A stretch of DNA of 64,000 bases. Source: Mesorhizobium sp. NZP2077. GTDB taxonomy: Bacteria; Pseudomonadota; Alphaproteobacteria; Rhizobiales; Rhizobiaceae. The notes under the pieces are model-generated. The model did no database searches, had not been told where the DNA came from, and saw only the letters and a program-made list of their open reading frames with translations. Positions 62,069-64,000 of this stretch are shown piece by piece. How positions within the stretch are numbered: the stretch's first letter is position 1; the number at the start of each line of letters is the position of its first letter. The stretch is from contig NZ_CP051293.1 in NCBI RefSeq assembly GCF_013170805.1, forward strand, positions 1,680,001 to 1,744,000. The letters are read 5' to 3'. The position numbers were made by a program, and so were the translations under genes.

Positions 62069-63442
62069 TCACCCCTGCTCGGCCTGGATCCGATTGTAGT
62101 CGTGGATGGTGCGGCTCAGCCGGCGGCGCAGGAAGTGCGAGATGTTGTCGAAGATGAAGACGACGAACAGCGTCAGCAGCACCATGTAGAAGACGTTGGC
62201 CCAGTTGGAATTGGTGCGCATCGCTTCCCACAGCTTCAGGCCGATGCCGCCGGCGCCGACGGCGCCGATGATGGTGGCGCCGCGCGTGTTGGATTCCCAC
62301 TGATAGAGCGTCTGGCTGATGAAGATGGGAATCACTTCCGGCATCACGCCATAGCGCTGCACCAGAAGACCGTTGGCACCGGTCGACTTGATGCCCTCGC
62401 GCGGCTTGTCGTCGATATTCTCGAGACTTTCCGAATAGGTTTTGCCCAACGTGCCTATTTCGGTGAAGAAGATCGCGGCACTGCCGGCCAACGGGCCGGG
62501 GCCGAAGGCGCGGGTGAAGAACAGCGCCCAGATCAGCATGTCGACCGAGCGCATGAAATCGAAAAAGCGCTTGAGCACCTGGCTCAGCAACCCGCTCGGC
62601 GTGATATTGCGGGCGGCGAAGAAGGCCAAGGGGAAGGCGACGATGCCGCCGAGCAGCGTGCCCAGGAATGCCATGACGATGGTCTGCAACAGCTTCGTCC
62701 AGACGTCGCCGTGTTGCCACTGGGCGTTGTTCCAGATGTTGTCGCCGGCCAATGCGAGGTTCGAGGTGCCGGGCTTCAATTCAGGACCGGATACGATCAG
62801 CGAGATCACTTCGCTTGCCGACTTGCCGAAGAAGGGCGAGCGCGTGTCGAAGACGAAATTTGCCCAGCCAAGGAAGCGCTTGCGAACCTTGACGCGGTCG
62901 ACGCTGACCCGCACCTCGCCGGCAAAGCCCATCTTGGCAACCACCTCGTCGTCATGCGCGGTAACCCAGTCGGGCACGGCGCCCGAGACCACGGGCTTGT
63001 CGCTGGTCAGCGACACCGGCACAGTCTGGCCGTTGGCCATGATCGTCGCCTGCGTCTTGTCGAAAGTGACGGATTTCGCCGGCCCGTCGATCAAGACGGT
63101 AAAGGTGCCGTTCGCGTTCTTGATGACCCAGTCCGGATTCGGGTTATCGCCCAGCGCCGAGAAGCGCGGATATTTGGGTGTGATCTCCGGCTGGTCGAGC
63201 CGGAATTCCGGCTGCAGGTCATAGCTGATCCATTGCGACAGGAAGAGCGGCAGGCGCTCCCAGTGCGATTCTCGCAGCACTTGCGGCAGGCTGAAGAACC
63301 ACAGGGCATAGACGAGATAGAGGAAGGTGCCGACGAACAGGAGCAACGGACCAAAGCGCTTGTACAAAGGACGCTGGAAGACGTGCGGGTAGCGGTCCTC
63401 GATCGACTGAATTTCGTCTGATGTCATCGTCGCCATGATCAC
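62069..63442 (-). CDS. phnE: Phosphonate/phosphate-type ABC permease PhnE with a large periplasmic insert
   Basis: 457 aa from GTG 63442 (overlapping the upstream stop as GTGA) or 455 aa from ATG 63436. One membrane helix at about 31-52, then some 200 polar residues, then the PhnE permease core (IVMAFLGTLLGGIVAFPLAFFAARN, GATIIGAVGAGGIGLKLWEAM). Ordinary PhnE is about 270-300 aa, so the insert is notable. Rhizobial PhoT/PhoE phosphate-phosphonate permeases are an alternative name. Pairs with the permease upstream; ATPase and binding protein presumably lie outside the window. Confidence 0.85.
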   Translation of the reverse strand: MIMATMTSDEIQSIEDRYPHVFQRPLYKRFGPLLLFVGTFLYLVYALWFFSLPQVLRESHWERLPLFLSQWISYDLQPEFRLDQPEITPKYPRFSALGDNPNPDWVIKNANGTFTVLIDGPAKSVTFDKTQATIMANGQTVPVSLTSDKPVVSGAVPDWVTAHDDEVVAKMGFAGEVRVSVDRVKVRKRFLGWANFVFDTRSPFFGKSASEVISLIVSGPELKPGTSNLALAGDNIWNNAQWQHGDVWTKLLQTIVMAFLGTLLGGIVAFPLAFFAARNITPSGLLSQVLKRFFDFMRSVDMLIWALFFTRAFGPGPLAGSAAIFFTEIGTLGKTYSESLENIDDKPREGIKSTGANGLLVQRYGVMPEVIPIFISQTLYQWESNTRGATIIGAVGAGGIGLKLWEAMRTNSNWANVFYMVLLTLFVVFIFDNISHFLRRRLSRTIHDYNRIQAEQG

Positions 63443-64000
63443 GCACCCATCAGGAAGGCCTGCTCGCCGACCAGCTTGCGGCGCAGCCAGGCGGAGAACT
63501 GGTCGATGAGGACGATGGTGGTGAACAGCAGCAGCACCAGCGCCAGCGTCTTGGCGCCGAAGCCGCGCGAGATCGAAAGCTTCAGCTCCTCGCCGATGCC
63601 GCCGCCGCCGACCGCGCCGATGATGGTCGAAGCGCGTACGTTGATCTCGACGCGCAGCAGCGTGTAGGACATGAAATTGGGCAGCACCTGCGGCAGGTCG
63701 GCGAAGCGCACTCGCTCGAACCAGTTGGCGCCGACCGCCCTCAGGCCTTCCTCGGCACGCATGTCGATGTTTTCGTTGATCTCGTAGAACAGCTTGCCCA
63801 ACGCACCGATCGAGTGCAGGCCGATGGCGATGATGGCGGCGATGGGGCCGGTCGAGACGATGGCCGCAAACAGACCGGCAATGACGATTTCGGGGAAGGC
63901 GCGCAGCAATTCCATGAAACGCTTGACGATGAGCCGCAGCGCCGGATGCGGCGTCAGATTGCGCGCGGCGATGAAGGAGAAGGGCACCGCGAAGGCAAAG
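63439..64000 (-). CDS. phnE: Phosphonate/phosphate-type ABC permease PhnE, C-terminal part (cut by window)
   Basis: At least 186 aa visible; the frame stays open to the window edge, so the start is outside. PhnE core: AFAVPFSFIAARNL, LLRAFPEIVIAGLFAAIV, GALGKLFYEINENID, RASTIIGAVGGGGIGEELKLSI. Its stop overlaps the start of the next permease. A GTG near 63987 is internal and not the real start. Confidence 0.85.
   Translation of the reverse strand, partial: FAFAVPFSFIAARNLTPHPALRLIVKRFMELLRAFPEIVIAGLFAAIVSTGPIAAIIAIGLHSIGALGKLFYEINENIDMRAEEGLRAVGANWFERVRFADLPQVLPNFMSYTLLRVEINVRASTIIGAVGGGGIGEELKLSISRGFGAKTLALVLLLFTTIVLIDQFSAWLRRKLVGEQAFLMGA

Overview
The window looks like a chromosomal segment of a GC-rich alphaproteobacterium of the Rhizobiales, most like Mesorhizobium. 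The basis is the rRNA operon tail (23S, 5S, then initiator tRNA-Met), the density of ABC importers with GntR, DeoR, SorC, TetR, AraC and LysR regulators, and RIME/REP-like intergenic palindromes. The genus is an inference; no search was run.

Layout. 1-3190: end of an rRNA operon with tRNA-fMet and two terminators. 3222-8547: an IS66-family element whose tnpB is split by a second, complete IS66-family element (3769-6610, 8-bp target duplication GGTCAAGG); the outer tnpC is also frameshifted. 8601-10936: a decayed LysR regulator facing a DsbA-like protein and an NAD(P)-binding protein. 10937-12702: an unrecognised protein and a DeoR regulator.

12766-22331: an eight-gene minus-strand operon (AA_synth-family protein, alpha/beta hydrolase-flavin reductase fusion, LLM flavin monooxygenase, aldehyde dehydrogenase, PotD/PotABC-like importer) facing a GntR regulator, with a perfect palindrome ATGGTATACCAT in the shared promoter region. 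It reads as uptake plus oxidative breakdown of an unknown, probably nitrogenous, compound. 22338-29224: a sugar module with a ROK-P-loop kinase fusion, a LacD/YihT-like aldolase, a SorC regulator and an Frc-like importer. 29228-36426: a Dpp/Opp-like importer ending in an ATC-hydrolase-family gene, facing an M24 peptidase. 36446-36741: homopolymer-rich sequence and a REP. 36775-40019: cupin, PEP-hydrolase-like TIM barrel and Tm-1-like UPF0261 protein, facing TetR.

40458-47530: a carbohydrate-type importer with two different ATPases whose degenerate motifs are complementary (one lacks the switch histidine, the other the LSGGQ signature), an extra membrane protein, and a truncated third ATPase. 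47544-54224: miscellaneous genes (cupin, AraC, MFS exporter, TetR, SDR, GFA protein, amidase). 54265-61967: a divergent sugar-acid or glycoside catabolic cluster (2-hydroxyacid dehydrogenase, GntR, enolase-superfamily enzyme, three xylose-isomerase-like TIM barrels, Gfo/Idh/MocA dehydrogenase). 62069-64000: two PhnE-type permeases, one cut by the window edge.

Two patterns cross the gene boundaries. Each of the four binding-protein genes with a downstream permease is followed by a strong intercistronic hairpin. A TGGY-N3-ACCA palindrome occurs twice in each of three promoter regions (about 35.1, 40.2 and 58.3 kb), which suggests a shared GntR-type regulon.
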